NCBI RefSeq assembly: GCF_021917145.1
Contig: NC_061063.1
Coordinates: forward strand, 5,460,510-5,524,509
Reading direction: 5' to 3'
Source of the DNA: Hypomesus transpacificus
Lineage: Eukaryota > Chordata > Actinopteri > Osmeriformes > Osmeridae
DNA length: 64,000 bases
The notes under the pieces were generated by a model. The model was not told where the DNA came from. It was given only the letters and a program-made list of their open reading frames with translations, and did no database searches. Of the stretch, positions 1 through 12,688 are shown piece after piece. Numbering within the stretch: the first letter of the stretch is position 1; the number at the start of each line of letters is the position of its first letter. Position numbers and translations under genes: made by a program.

Positions 1-900
1 AATTTCTTATCATTATTGAATAAAGTCTGATCAGCCTACCAGTTCCTGTACCTTCTCTCTGCAGCCGTTTGAATTTGAAATTGAAATGTTTTGCTGCCGC
101 TTCCAGATCGTGCAATGCCATTGGTCGATGTCAATGAATCTTCTTCTTCTTCTGTTTTTTGTTTCACAGCAGTTGGCATCCATCAGATACTTTACTGCCA
201 TCTTATGGTTTGCGACACACAATTCAGCTCTTGCCAAACCTTTGTTTAGGCTTCTTAGCCCGCCCCACGGTGCAGCTAGTAGGCTACATAAAAGAGACTA
301 AATATATTAGAATCGTTTGATGAGGGTACTTTACATACTGAGTGATCGGAATGTGTTGTGTACCTACCTATCTGACTACCTATAAGTAATGATTTGCATG
401 AATTAGTATTAGCCCATAATATTGATACGTTAGTCATATTAACAATTAATATCAACAAATGTTAATAAGCGTATCACTAGCAGTGGAAAGTATGTTGAGC
501 CATCATTAAATTAATTTGATTATCAGTATGCCAATGTAGGATTATATTTTACATCAATAAGAGGATTGTAGATGTTTGTTCTCTAGTAATAAGACATAAG
601 TCAACCATGTACCATGGTCGTAATAGTTAAATACTGAATCATGTTGCATTTATATATTTTTACAATAATTTGAGATGAACTAGACCGGATATCAAAACTC
701 CGGAAGGGTACAGTGGAATCAGGCAGACATACAAGAAGGGGGGGGGGGGGGGGGGGGGTAAGGGAAAAAAAGAGAAGAAAAAAAAAGAAACGGGGGGGAA
801 AAAAATCGGTGAATCTGAGGGTTCGGGCGGATTTGGACTGAGTTTCCGAACTGTCCGGCCCAAGGAAGCTCCGGGCTTGAAAGGGAATCGCCTGCACCGG
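1..900. other. Upstream intergenic sequence with a poly-G tract
   Basis: I see no convincing coding exon here. A run of 21 G lies at 738-758, followed by purine-rich sequence to about 800. Short open frames across this stretch are proline- or phenylalanine-rich by-products of the homopolymers. The purine/G tract could adopt unusual DNA structure, but nothing assigns it a role. Confidence 0.5.
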
Positions 901-929
901 TAATTAACATCGAGCAATTACTCAATCGT

Positions 930-1160
930 TAATTATTTCAGTGTGTTTAGGGCAACTCGGACGAGCAGCCTCATTCCCCTGTCTCGACCGCCGGAAGTCT
1001 GCATAAAGCTGCGTCTCGCACAGGGCTTTCCGCGTCGACGTTTTTTTCTCTGTTCGTTTTTTTTATTCGTGACTTTTTTTTTATTTTTTTATTTTCTCAG
1101 TGAGACGAACGGGGAGAGGGATGGAGGCTTAGGCATTTGGACATTTATGTTCTGAAGCGC
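930..1160 (+). promoter_or_regulatory. Candidate promoter / 5' noncoding exon of znf384
   Basis: This stretch is locally CpG-rich and lies about 1.2 kb before the first coding exon of znf384. It contains the ETS-type site CCGGAAGT at 991-998 and no clear TATA box. The znf384 start codon lies 5 bases into an exon that begins at 2302, so at least one noncoding exon must lie upstream. Placing it here is inference from composition and position; transcript data would be needed to fix the start. Confidence 0.35.
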
Positions 1161-2306
1161 AAGTTTTATTCTCATGTCATGACATATCAGTGAATATAGG
1201 CCGCATTGTAGCAACCTAGCGAACAAAAGCTGAAATTAATGGAGGCAAGTTAGCTTGGTAGCTACGTCCAGCTACTTTCACAGTTCCTTTAATGTGTTGT
1301 TGACAGTTGTTGGTAAACATCACTATCAGCTGTGTTGTCTATGGCAAGACTGGTATGAATGCGTTTTTAACGGTTTTGGCTAGGTTTCTATAAACGTTCA
1401 CAGCAGTGTGCTTTCCATCAAAATGGCTATTATGCAACCTTTGCTAGAAACTACCATTGTACACCGAGCATAATTAAATGCCATACAACGTTACTCAACT
1501 GCTTGCAATCTGTAATGTAACGTTGCATGTTTTCTGGAATCTGCGTCGCACATGTTTTTAAAGGCTATTTATGTCGTTTTCACTAGGCTATGAGCACGTT
1601 ACCAATAATGGCAGACAATGTTGAGAGAGGGTCGGCTCAATTGCATGGATAAGATAGAAAACTATCATAACAGCTACATTCATCTATATCAGCTAAAGCC
1701 TAAGCGTGTAACAAATGCCATCTCAATAACTTTGTGCATGTGGGAATAATAAACTAAAAACCTGTACAATGGATCTCGCGCCATTCCTTTAGTGGGCGTT
1801 CTAGAAGTCCAAGATTGCCCACATTCTATCACAATGATAGCTTCTGCATGTTTCCTTCATCCTAGTGCGTTACACAATCACATACTATGCTACGCCCCTA
1901 CCACCACAGAGACAACAGACACGTATATGGCAAAATGCATGGTTGATCTAATCTACAATGAAAGCTAGTCTATTACCTATAATCTTGGGCTCTGTAACTG
2001 AAAGATATTGAGCTGTTGATCCAAGCTCAAGAGTGACTTTGTGTCGACGTCAAACCAGTTGAGATCTCACCTGGGTACTGTCGATGACAAAGAAGCCTGC
2101 CAAATACTCTGGTTGGTTGAGTCACCCTGGGGGTAGATTTCTTATTTGGGTGATGTGTTCTATAATGTCAGGCTACCTCTATCAATCGCATATAAAGTCA
2201 TTTTGAAAATATTTTTAAAATCCCATCTGGTTGAAATGGGCACCGTCTTCCCTGATGCCAGATGAGGGGGTGTGTCTAAGTGTGTTGCTTTTCAATTACA
2301 GAAATA

Positions 2307-5300
2307 ATGGAAGATTCCCATTTCAACTCATCATACTTTTGGTCCCCCGTCCCTACAGTACAAGGACAGGTAGAAACCTTATTATTGGACGTCTCATGAA
2401 ATACACATGTTGTCATCGCAGTTTAAAGACAACAGTACCTGTTTGCTCTAAATGATAAGCTTGTACCTATAGGCAAAGGAGGGCTAAAACATCAGAAACT
2501 GATGCACATGTAAACTTGAATACATTGGCTGTCTAGTCCACTCAAATGATCACCAGGTCCTCTCCCCACACTTTTCGCCTTTTCAACCCAACTTTTCACT
2601 CCTCATTTTCCTTTGACATCTCACCCATGTTTGCTCTTGCTATTCCTGTTCCCCCCCCCCCCTTTTGGCTATCATCTATCCTCCCTCCCTCTTCCCTCGA
2701 TCACTTACTCCAGATAGAGAACGCCATGTTCCTGAACAAGATGAAGGATCAGTTGGGACCGGAGAAGGGCTCTCCCTCCTTCTCCCACTCCTCCTCGTCC
2801 TCGCACTACCCTGCCGCTGCACACACCGGCCCTCAGGGTTCCGTTACCATGGATGCGGGGGCGGGAGTCAGGGTGCCCAAACAAGAGGGGGGAGGTGGAC
2901 CCTCAATGGGGGGTGGCGGGGGACACCTGCATCAGCCACACACCTCCCAGAACATCACAGTGGTACCTGTCTCCTCCACTGGAATCATGACCGCAGGTGA
3001 GTAAAAAAAAGTAAAAAACACACACGGTTAGTCTGTCTGCCTGCCTGTGTGTGGTGTGTCAGTGCTGAGTTACATGGCTACATGGTGACATTTGTTTCTC
3101 GCAGTGTGATTCATGTGCCATAATGTCTGCTACATGTTCCATCTCTCTCAAACATTGTTTCCCCACATATCATTTGGTTAAGATTGTGTGTTTGTGTGTG
3201 TCTGTTCATGACGTGTATGCATGTGAGTGTTTACAGTCCTCACTAGGATGGTTATGCAGGTGAGTCATGGTCTCTCTCTCCCTCTCAGCGGGGCTAGTGA
3301 TAACCACTCCCCAAGGCACACTGGTCACCCCTCCTGCCTCCACACAATCTTTCGGATCCGGACCCCACGCCACCACCATGATAGTGTCCGCACTGCACCC
3401 CACAAACACAGGTAACCACCTCTGACCCTCAACCCTTGGATCCCACCCCTTCCCGACCGACTTTTGACTCCTGGAGCCCTATCATAAACCAACTATGATC
3501 TCCTTCATGTGGTTCCTGGTGTGCCTGAAAGCTGCTTATTAAAACTTGTCATACTCTTACACACACACTCACTCAAAGACACCCACACACTGCAGCACGC
3601 GCTAACCCCCTGCAGCACGCTGAGAGCAACCATTAACCCCTCATCCACCCCTCGCTGGGATGGCGGAACGGAGAGAGAGGAGAAGAGAGCTAGTTAGCTA
3701 GCTCCGTGTGTTGAGTGTGTTCTGCTCTTCTCTCGGTTTCTGTCAGAGAGCAGCCAGCACTCTTCTCTCTACTACTACAGCCACAGTGAGTACCCACCCA
3801 TCCCTCCATCGACCCATCCCTCCATCCCCACTCTGCTCCACCACTGCCGCACTCAAAGGACCTAGCTTAGGCCCGCTCATCACCTCTCCAGCCTCTGTCA
3901 TCTCATCCAAACCCACTGCGCGCTCAGCCCTTGACTAGTCAGACCTGGAGCTAAATCCAAGAACGAAACCAAATGCTCTTCATAGGATACTTTCAATATT
4001 TGACGTGTGCTCATTGGACACAGGTCTGCTTGAGTTGTTCGATCAGTCTAATGGTTCTGCTGTGGACTGGTGCTCCTATAGAGATCTTTAAGACACACTT
4101 CGCCCCTCTTGGAAGTATGGTTTCTGGTGTTTTTAATGTCAATACTCTTTTGTCTCCTTTGTTCCTCTCTCTTCCCCCTCCCCCATCTTTCCTCCTCCTC
4201 TTCTCTCTCCCATTTCAGACAAGAAGGATGACGTGGTTATCCCCCAGGTTGTCATGCCGACCCCAGGGAAGCGGGGCAGGAAGAAGAAGTCTATGATGCC
4301 CCGCGTGGGGGCTGCCCTGCCACCAGGGAGCGACGCCTTGATCCTGGCACACCTGGCAGCTGGCGGGCAGGTGAGTGACGGCGTCACGAGGGATGCATGC
4401 CGCATGGTCAAGGAACAGGAAATGGGGGGGGGGCGAGAAAATAAAATGTAGGAAATGACATTCAAGTTACCTACTGTTTCTCTCAGCACCACTCTGCCGA
4501 CCCCTACGACCTGTCTAATGACGAGGATGACCACGGCAACAAAGATGGGACCAAATCTTACAGGTACAAGCAGAGCGGGCTTCCTCTTCGTCATGGTTAC
4601 CAGTATCATTACCTGGTAACTTACATCATTTGGGCTCCTTTTCTCTCTTATTTTTTGGGTGTTATCGGCTCTTTCTTTTTATCTCTCTCTATCTCTCCCT
4701 CTCTATCCCTCCCTCTCTCACTCTCCATCCCCCCCTCTCTCCCTCTCTATCTCCCTCTCTATCCCTCCCTCTCTCCCTCTCTATCTCTCCCTCTCTATCC
4801 CTCCATCTCTCCCTCCCTCTCTCCCTCTCTATCCCTCCATCTCTCCCTCCCTCTCTCCCTCTCTATCCCTCCCTCTCTCCCTCTCTATCCCTCCCTCCCT
4901 CCCTCTCTCCCTCTCTATCCCTCCCTCTCTCCCTCTCTATCCCTCCCTCTCTCCCTCTCTATCCCTCCCTCTCTCCCTCTCTATCCCTCCCTCTCTCCCT
5001 CTCTATCCCTCCCTCGCTCGTCTCCGTCTCCCAGGTGTCGGATGTGCGCGGTGACCTTCTTCAGCAAGTCGGACATGCAGATCCACGCCAAGTCGCACAC
5101 AGAGGCCAAGCCCCACAAGTGCCCGCACTGCTCCAAGTCCTTCGCCAACTCCAGCTACCTGGCCCAGCACATCCGCATCCACAGCGGAGCCAAGCCCTAC
5201 ACCTGCTCCTACTGCCAGAAGACCTTCAGGCAGCTCAGTCATCTACAGCAGCACACACGGTACGAGTCACCTGGAATTCTGCTGGGTGGGGGGGGGTGGG

Positions 5301-5890
5301 GTTGGAGTGGTTGTGTGTGTGTGTGTGTGTGAGTGAGTGTATAAGAGAGAGTGAAAGGGAGAAAAGAGACAGAAGGTGTGTGTTCTCATCGGTGTGTGTA
5401 GACGTTGGGGTGTGTGGTCGCAGCGTTCAGGCAGTTCCACAGATGAGAACTCAGGAGCTGACAGTCATCCCAAGTCTCCCAATAGTCATATTGAGCAAAA
5501 CAGGGCATGAAGTTAGATGTGTTATCTCTGTCTGCTTACTGTGTTGAAATGCTATTGTCGTGTTTGCTGTAATCCGTCCTCTTTCAGTCTACTTGTCTGC
5601 CCGCCCATCTGCTTGAATGGGAATGTATTTCTCCCTCCTCTTTCATCCCTCCATTCTCTCCTCTATTCCTTCCGTCCTCTCATCTTACTCTTTCTTCGGT
5701 CATTGGTCCATGTCCTCATCCCCTTCATGTTTTCTCTCTCATCCTACTCAAAACATTCCATTTGGGGTCCTACAGGTGTAGGCTGTTAGATTCAGTTTCA
5801 GGACAAGCGCTCACTCATTCACTGACTCACACACTACCTCATCACTAGGTTAGGCCACACATGACAACTAGTAGGCCCCCTCAGATGGAG

Positions 5891-5921
<31 letters not shown>

Positions 5922-6055
5922 ATAAAGGGTGACTGTGCCTGCTGCTGTATGTTTTCTGTTCTGTGTTTCTCAACTCAGACACAGCAACAAAAAGAGCACA
6001 CACTACCTCAATCAGTCAGATTGTCATCGACCACAAGAACAAATATGTAAACAAG

Positions 6056-6086
<31 letters not shown>

Positions 6087-8397
6087 ACCCCCCCTGTTAG
6101 AAACCACACTGAAGGCAAGCCCCACAAGTGCCCCCACTGCTCCAAGTCCTTCGCCAACTCCAGCTACCTGGCCCAACACATCCGTATCCACAGCGGAGCC
6201 AAGCCCTACACCTGCTCCTACTGCCAGAAGACCTTCAGGCAGCTCAGTCATCTACAGCAGCACCACAGGTAACAGCAGTGAGCCCCACACCTCTGGAGCT
6301 CTGTAGAGCAGAGAGACAGCTCTGTAGAGCAGTGAGACAGCTCTGTAGAGCAGAGAGACAGCTCTGTAGAGCAGTGAGACAGCCCTGTAAAGCAGAGAGA
6401 CAGCTCTGTAGAGCAGTGAGACAGCTCTGTAGAGCAGTGAGACAGCTCTGTACAGCAGAGAGACAGCCCTGTAAAGCAGAGAGACAGCCCTGTAGAGCAG
6501 AGACAGTTCTGTAGAGCAGTGAGACAGATCTGTAGAGCAATGAGACAGCCCTGTAAAGCAGAGAGACAGCTCTTTAGAGCATTTAGACAGCTCTGTAGAG
6601 CAGTGAGACAGCTCTGTAGAACATTTAGACAGCTCTGTAGAGCAGTGAGACAGCTCTGTAGAGCATTTAGACAGCTCTGTAGAGCAGTGAGACAGCTCTG
6701 TAGAGCATTTAGACTGTTCTATAGAGCAGTGAGACAGCCCTCTCCTCATCGTCACCACCACCTTCGTTTGTCCAGCCTGCTCCATTTTGATTTGTTTTCC
6801 TTCATTGCCTTTCCTTCCTCCGTCTTGTCTATTGCTCTATAGTGAAGAAGAAAATTGCCTTACTATGAGGAAGTTTTTAGGTCACACGTGGTTTCTGGGA
6901 AATGTAGTTCATAGGTACCGTCTGTCATCTTTCCAGGATCCACACTGGTGACCGACCGTACAAGTGTGTCCACCCAGGCTGTGAGAAGGCTTTCACCCAG
7001 CTCTCCAACCTGCAGGTACTGCAGCACAGTACCACAGAACATCTTCACAGTCCTTCCAGACGCATTCAAAGCCTTGTTACAGTCCAAAACTTAGATATGG
7101 TTATCATCCCCTCGTTGAGTCTAAATGGTATCAAGATGATAACATATCAACTTAAGGTAACACATGAAAGAAATAACCTATTGCTTTCCACCCTCCACCA
7201 GTCTCACCGCCGGCAGCACAACAAAGACAAGCCGTACAAGTGCCACAACTGTAACCGTGGTTACACAGACGCGGCCAGCCTTGAGGTGCACCTGTCCACT
7301 CACACGGTCAAACATGCCAAGCTGTACTCCTGTGGCCTCTGCAACCGCTCCTATACCTCGGTAAGCCTGCCAATCAGCCGCCACAGACCCACTCCCAGCC
7401 TGCCAGCCACTCACAGGGCCTCCCTACACCTGTTACAAAGACCAGCACATCCAAACACCACTGGTGTTTCATCTTCTACAACTACACTTGCCTACTTATC
7501 TACACCGTTTTCCATGTATGGAAATTGATTTAATTTGATTTGATAAGGTAAATCCTCAGAGGAAGGGGGGTTTTAGGAAGTGTCTCATAATGGGATGAGG
7601 AGATTGTGTTAGGTTTTGAAGACTAATCTTTCATGTGTACTTCTTCCAGTAGCTGCATTAGTAGTTAACCTCAAGGTGACTACAGAGCTTCATGAAGCTA
7701 CTGTCTCTGTAAGTGGCTGTGTTAGTTAGAAGCTAGAATGTTAGTCAGAATTCCCTACTGATGGATGAAGTTAATGGTAAAAGCTTTTAGTTGACAAAGA
7801 GGTTGCAGTTTCCTTGTGTAACTGACAGCTGTGGATTGGATATTTACATGTGCATTTGTGACCATAGCCTAGATGTGTGTCTGTCTGCCCCTCCAATGTC
7901 CAGTCTTTAAAAGCTGCACCCTAGTAATGTTTTTCATCATACTGAGTGTAGGCTGCAATAAATTTCCCAGTCTAGCCTGAATGAATCAGAGCGTCTCTCC
8001 CTCCTCAACCTTGCAGGAGACGTACCTGATGAAGCACATGAGGAAGCACAACCCAGACCCCCTGACAGTGGCGGCAGCCGTGGCGGCACAGCAGGCCCAG
8101 GGCCAAACCCCTGGAGGCGGGCGGGGCAGGGGCCGCGGCCGGGGTGGGGGCAGAGGCGGAGGAGGAGGCCACGGAGGGGTGAGTCAGGTGCCGAATCAAG
8201 CCAACCCCAACCCACCTCCAGTCAGCTACCAACAGACAGAAGGCGTGTCGTGTCCGTTTGATTTGCACCAGTACAAGACGGTGTCTGCGGGGGAGATCCA
8301 GTACAAACCAGTTAGCGTGGCTGAGCTGGTGGCACACAAGGACCTCTGTCTCACTGTCTCCACCTCGGCCATTCAGGTGGAGCACATGAACTCCTAG
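2307..8397 (+). CDS. znf384: Zinc finger protein 384 (CIZ/NMP4-like transcription factor), ten coding exons
   Basis: Nuclear C2H2 zinc-finger DNA-binding regulator. Coding exons, all GT-AG and in phase: 2307-2369, 2714-2996, 3289-3411, 4219-4370, 4487-4563, 5035-5259, 6101-6268, 6937-7015, 7202-7360 and 8017-8397, giving 569 aa (human about 577). The start is MEDSHFNSSYFW in a 21-codon exon, matching the ZNF384 N-terminus as I recall it; the ATG at 2726 is internal. The N-terminal half has a basic GKRGRKKK segment. Eight C2H2 fingers span about residues 234-456, followed by an Arg/Gly-rich linker and a conserved tail ending STSAIQVEHMNS. The exon at 6101-6268 repeats two fingers of the exon before it and can be skipped without changing frame, like known mammalian isoforms. 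Convergent with flot1. Identification is secure; exact splice use is inferred. Confidence 0.93.
4676..5028 (+). repeat. CT-rich tract (CTCTCCCTCTCTATCCCTCC-like units) in a znf384 intron
   Basis: A 350 bp polypyrimidine tract of imperfect CTCTCCCTCTCTATCCCTCC-type units fills nearly the whole intron before the exon at 5035 and runs into its splice acceptor. It creates long Ser/Leu/Pro-rich open frames that are not genes. It may supply an unusually long polypyrimidine tract for the 5035 acceptor. Confidence 0.9.
6294..6742. repeat. 21-bp minisatellite in znf384 intron
   Basis: About 21 tandem copies of a 21 bp unit built on GACAGCTCTGTAGAGCAGTG, with variants ending GCATTTA. It starts about 25 bp after the donor of the exon at 6101-6268 and fills most of the intron before 6937. 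Because 21 is divisible by three, open frames run through it on both strands with a 7-residue period. They are artefacts of the repeat. Confidence 0.95.
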
Positions 8398-9985
8398 ATG
8401 TTGAGGTGGAAGGTGGAAGGGTGGTAAGGTGGATGGACAGACCGAAGAGGAGAGCAGGAGAGAGGGATGAACAGAGCAGATTGGAGGGGTGCAGGAGAAT
8501 GACAGAATGAAGGAGAGGAGAGACAGAAAGGATCACTGAGGTGGATAGGACTAAAGTAAATCCAAAAGCGACACTGCCTTGGAGAAGATAAATGGACAAT
8601 GGAGGTCCTAATCATGTAATCAAGATGAGCCAAACAAAGGGGGGGGGGGGGCAAAGAGACAAAGAAAAGGATCATGGGCTCTGGTTTAATGTCCAGTATT
8701 GAACGAATGAGACAGACTGTTCTAGAATGCACTAAAGGAAGCAGAGGGAAAGGATTAGCTTAATCAAAGGGGGAGGGAAAACGGACAGAAAGCACTTGAG
8801 GAAGCCTGTATTTTATCTTTGGTTTTTCCATCATTGTCATGTTGAGTTGTATATCTTCATATGTACGTATTTTTCTACCAATAGTGTAATGTGTGAGCGA
8901 TGAGGGGGAGCGGCAAGAGAGAACAAGAGAGAGTGAGAGAGTGAATGAGGGAGGTAACGTGCTGGAGAACATCTTTAAAAAATAGGCTTTTGTATTAAAA
9001 GAACATTCATTTTCATCATTTTCTATCTTCCACCCAAAAGAATGGTTGCTGTATTGCAGAAGGCCACAGGAAGATGGTAGATGAAATGACTGTCAGGTAC
9101 TCTTTAACAAGTTGTTTTTTTAAGCCTTTCATACAAACTATTACTACCTTCGTTATAATAATTGTATGCAACTGTCAATGTAATCCCATTGTTATCGCTG
9201 CAAGGTTCCTGTAAGTAAGCTATCTTGTACATATATATATATATATATAGATGACTTTTTTCACTCATAAAAGGGAAGACTGGTCTCTGTAAACAAAAAA
9301 GAGATATTCAAATACGTATGAAAAGAAACAAAAACAGTTCATAAAATGTCAAGGTTGTGTTCCAGGTCCAGTGCATAACGGTCACGTTTCACAGATTGCT
9401 GCATCATTAAATCATATGGATGGGGTTCAAACTGTCATGCATTAGAATGGATTTGATGCTGATCTGGGCTGAAATGGCCAAGAGCCTTGTGTATGTGAGA
9501 TCCAATTTGTCCATTGAATCAATGGCTTTAGTGAGGTCTTACCAGCACGAAGCAATTGGGAAACTCCAGATCTCCACAAATCTGGACACCGTGTTGGTCT
9601 CTGCAGAACTCTGTCTAAATGAGGTATACTTTTGATGTTGGAATCTATGCAACATGACTGCAGTGCAGGCAGATTACAACTTGGCCATTTTACACGGGGG
9701 CTATCTCTACACTGCTATCTAATCACGGAGCTGCATTTGGCCCAGCAGGCTCCTGAGTGGCTGGTTGTCTTTATGTATTGTATTTCATGATGTGTCTTTT
9801 GAAATAACACATTTCTCAATATTCTTATTAATGTTGTTACTATTGCTCCTACTACAGTCCTTCTAATTATTAACTACCCCAGGTATGCTACACTTGCTGT
9901 ATATGCACAGTACACATGTTCATCTGGAGAGACAGAGTTTCTTCCTGTATGAATAATAAAGTTTGAGACAGATGCTTCCTGCTAC
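8398..9985 (+). other. znf384: znf384 3' untranslated region
   Basis: No coding potential follows the stop at 8395-8397. The stretch contains a G12 run near 8640, an (AT)n run near 9231-9249 and a canonical AATAAA at 9955-9960. The 3' end is inferred at about 9980. The presumed flot1 polyadenylation site on the other strand is only some tens of bases away. Confidence 0.6.
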
Positions 9986-10014
9986 TCCTTCCACCACACG
10001 GAAAGAATGAGACA

Positions 10015-12688
10015 GTACATGTTTTTTGACTTGTGTTTATTTGATATACTTCAACAATACACATTTCCTACAAATCTACAAATGTCTAATATTCGGAGTC
10101 TGACTGGAGGGCTAAAAACACAAACAGAAAGAAGCACTGAAGCATATTTATATTTGGCCTGTACTTCTTGTGAAAGGAATCAAACAGCACAGTTTATTAT
10201 CTGGACAGCCATCTGAGAAATATTTAGCATTGAAGAAGAATCTAACAAGGATACAAAACACCTGCCTTAAAGTATTTGTTCTATTCCTCACAGAACCTAT
10301 TATGCATTTATAGCATTCCAACTTGGTTGATCGATCAACAATAAGATCAGTATCAAACGTGACAAAGTATGAACTAAAAAAGAATGGTAGGGGCATTGCA
10401 CAGAAACGCAGTGGCAGACTGTACCCTGGTCAGAGACAGTTAAACATGCATACACAAACTGTTAGGAAGAGTTAGTCAAGAGATGGGTCACAAACCCAAA
10501 GAGGCCTTTAACAGTACACTAGTCTGTCTCCCTTCCTGTGATAACTGCTGCCCCAGAATACGTACTGGGGGAAACAATTCTTTAGGGAGATCTCATAGAA
10601 AGACAAAACACTGAGAGTTGTTACATTGTGGATCAAATATTTTCATCTTCAAGTTAAATATTTAGTGTTAAATAGATCATGTTAGTATTCATAGTGTTAG
10701 TATTTAAATTAATTCCTGAAATTTTGAGGACAACATCTCAACAGTACATTAACTGCACTCCATAAAGCCCACAGATGCTGGGCTAAAGCACAATAGCCCC
10801 CCTGGCAAAGTTTGAGCCTTTGGCCGTGCTAGGTTTCTAACCTAGAACAACAATAGCATAACAAAAACATAAAACATTGCATTTGTACATAAAACAGCAG
10901 AAAACATGCCTAATGTTGTGTTAACATCAGAATATCTCATTCCAAATACAGAACAACAGAGTCCTGGCTGCAGCAGAAGGCAGGAGTGCAGAATATAAGA
11001 TGTGTTGAGTCAGTGGATGGTGGTGAGGTAGAGGGGGGATGGTGTGTGTGGAGGGATAAGGCAAGTTTGGACACTTCATAGATACACTGGCTTCAAGTCA
11101 TTTCCTAAACCATGGTTAACCTGACTCGGTACTGAACAGCCATGAGCCACTCATAGCTGGTAGACTATTGAGGCTCTCTCTTCTCAACTTTCCAAATGGC
11201 AGAGGTGTGGAAAGGTGTGATAAACGAGGAACAGATCTTACAATGGGCTAATCCTTTCTCAAAGTGAAATGGAAAACTGCATGAGTCTGCATATGCACCA
11301 GATTTGCAAAGATTCTCTCTATGTGAAATCCTGCATTGACGATATACTGTAAACCTTCATGAAATGGCAGCCTGGTTTGTACAATTCACTTGGGAGCCAA
11401 AAAAGAAGCATCCTGAAGGCTCTTTTTCAACACCCTGTACCTCTTCAGATGACCTCATCATTCATGGACCTTGGCAGATCCATGAAAGACTAGGCCATAT
11501 AACGCTGCTTAACACTCCCTTGTATGCTCTCATTATATCAGTAGAGCAATTGTCCTGATTGCACCAAACCGTAGTATAGTATTCTGTGTCTGCGTTGTTT
11601 GCAGTGCAAGGATGTCATGACTGCTATAACAGCTTATAAAGAGAAGTCAACTGGTCGTATTGTCCCCCAATGTAAGGTAAAAGAAATCACATCTGTGAGA
11701 ATGGTTACAGTACATGATCTCTGTGAGGAAATCAGTTCCTTACAACTAACGAATAAATATGACGACTTTGTTTTTACATAGGATAGTGATAAATAGAACA
11801 ATTCTGTGAAAACAGCAGAACATTTTTACATTAAAACCAAATAAAATCATGTGTATTCATGAGAAAGCACATGTTGTATACAGAAATAAAAAAAAGCATA
11901 TTCAATAACTGAACCACTCGCGGCATTGGTCAAATGGCACTCATTCTCCCAAGAGACTTTGCAACTGTTAAAAATGATTTCATACTTTGATCGGTTGATT
12001 TCACATACATTCCTTTTTGATTAAAGGTCATCACTGACAACTCTTAATAGCTACAGGATGACACTTTTCAAAATCCCATACTGTGATGAGATAAAAAAAA
12101 TTTAACTTAAAAGCTATAAATCTGGCTAAAACATGTGAAAACTAGATGGATCTTAGGTTATGGATTTGGTCTGGTCAGACCGTTGCCCCTCTGGGGCAAC
12201 CTCGCTATGACAGAAAGACTGAGGGATGAACTTGCAAAATAAGCTAGTTTTCTAAACTAGAATACTGTATAATAGGTCTGAACTGCTCGTTTGCATGAAA
12301 CTCGCATGTTAAGAAGCACTTTGGGTTTGGCAGCAAGGCAGTGGACACGGGCAGTACTGGAGGAGGAGAGGATGGACTGACAGGGAGAGGGCAAGGAAAC
12401 AAGGAAAGGAGAAGGTAGGAAGGAGGGAGAGACAGAGGAAAGAAGAGAAGAAAGATATAAAAAGACAAGGGAGGGCTAAAGACGCATGAGAACAAAGGTT
12501 CCAACAGGGCCATGTAAAGATGATATAGATATGTTGATGTGTTCATGTCAGAACAAGAGATATAGTATATAGACTGTGTGTGTGTGTGTGAGTGTGTGTG
12601 TAAGGCGGGGACACATATGCATACACAGGGTCCGGGCAGAAATGGGCGGGGCTTCTTGAGACCCTCTTCCCTACGCCTTTTCTCCTCT
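10015..12688 (-). other. flot1: Probable flot1 3' untranslated region
   Basis: No coding exon is visible on either strand. Reading on the - strand, AATAAA motifs occur at 10036-10041 and 10193-10198, giving a 3'UTR of about 2.6 kb after the flot1 stop. A perfect hairpin (8 bp arms, 3 base loop) lies at 12182-12200. The region is AT-rich, as UTRs often are. The extent is inferred from signals only. Confidence 0.5.

Noticed and set aside
86-301. 71-codon + strand frame with a hydrophobic Leu/Phe stretch at the window start
   Set aside because: The hydrophobic run comes from a CTT repeat (TTCTTCTTCTTCTTCTG); no donor or partner exon is evident.
4630-5547. A 305-codon Ser/Leu/Pro-rich open frame
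   Set aside because: It is the CT-rich intron read through into the real znf384 finger exon in the wrong frame.
6244-6842. Long open frames on both strands (up to 177 codons) with 7-residue periodicity
   Set aside because: They are translations of the 21-bp minisatellite; no splice structure, no start context and no family similarity.
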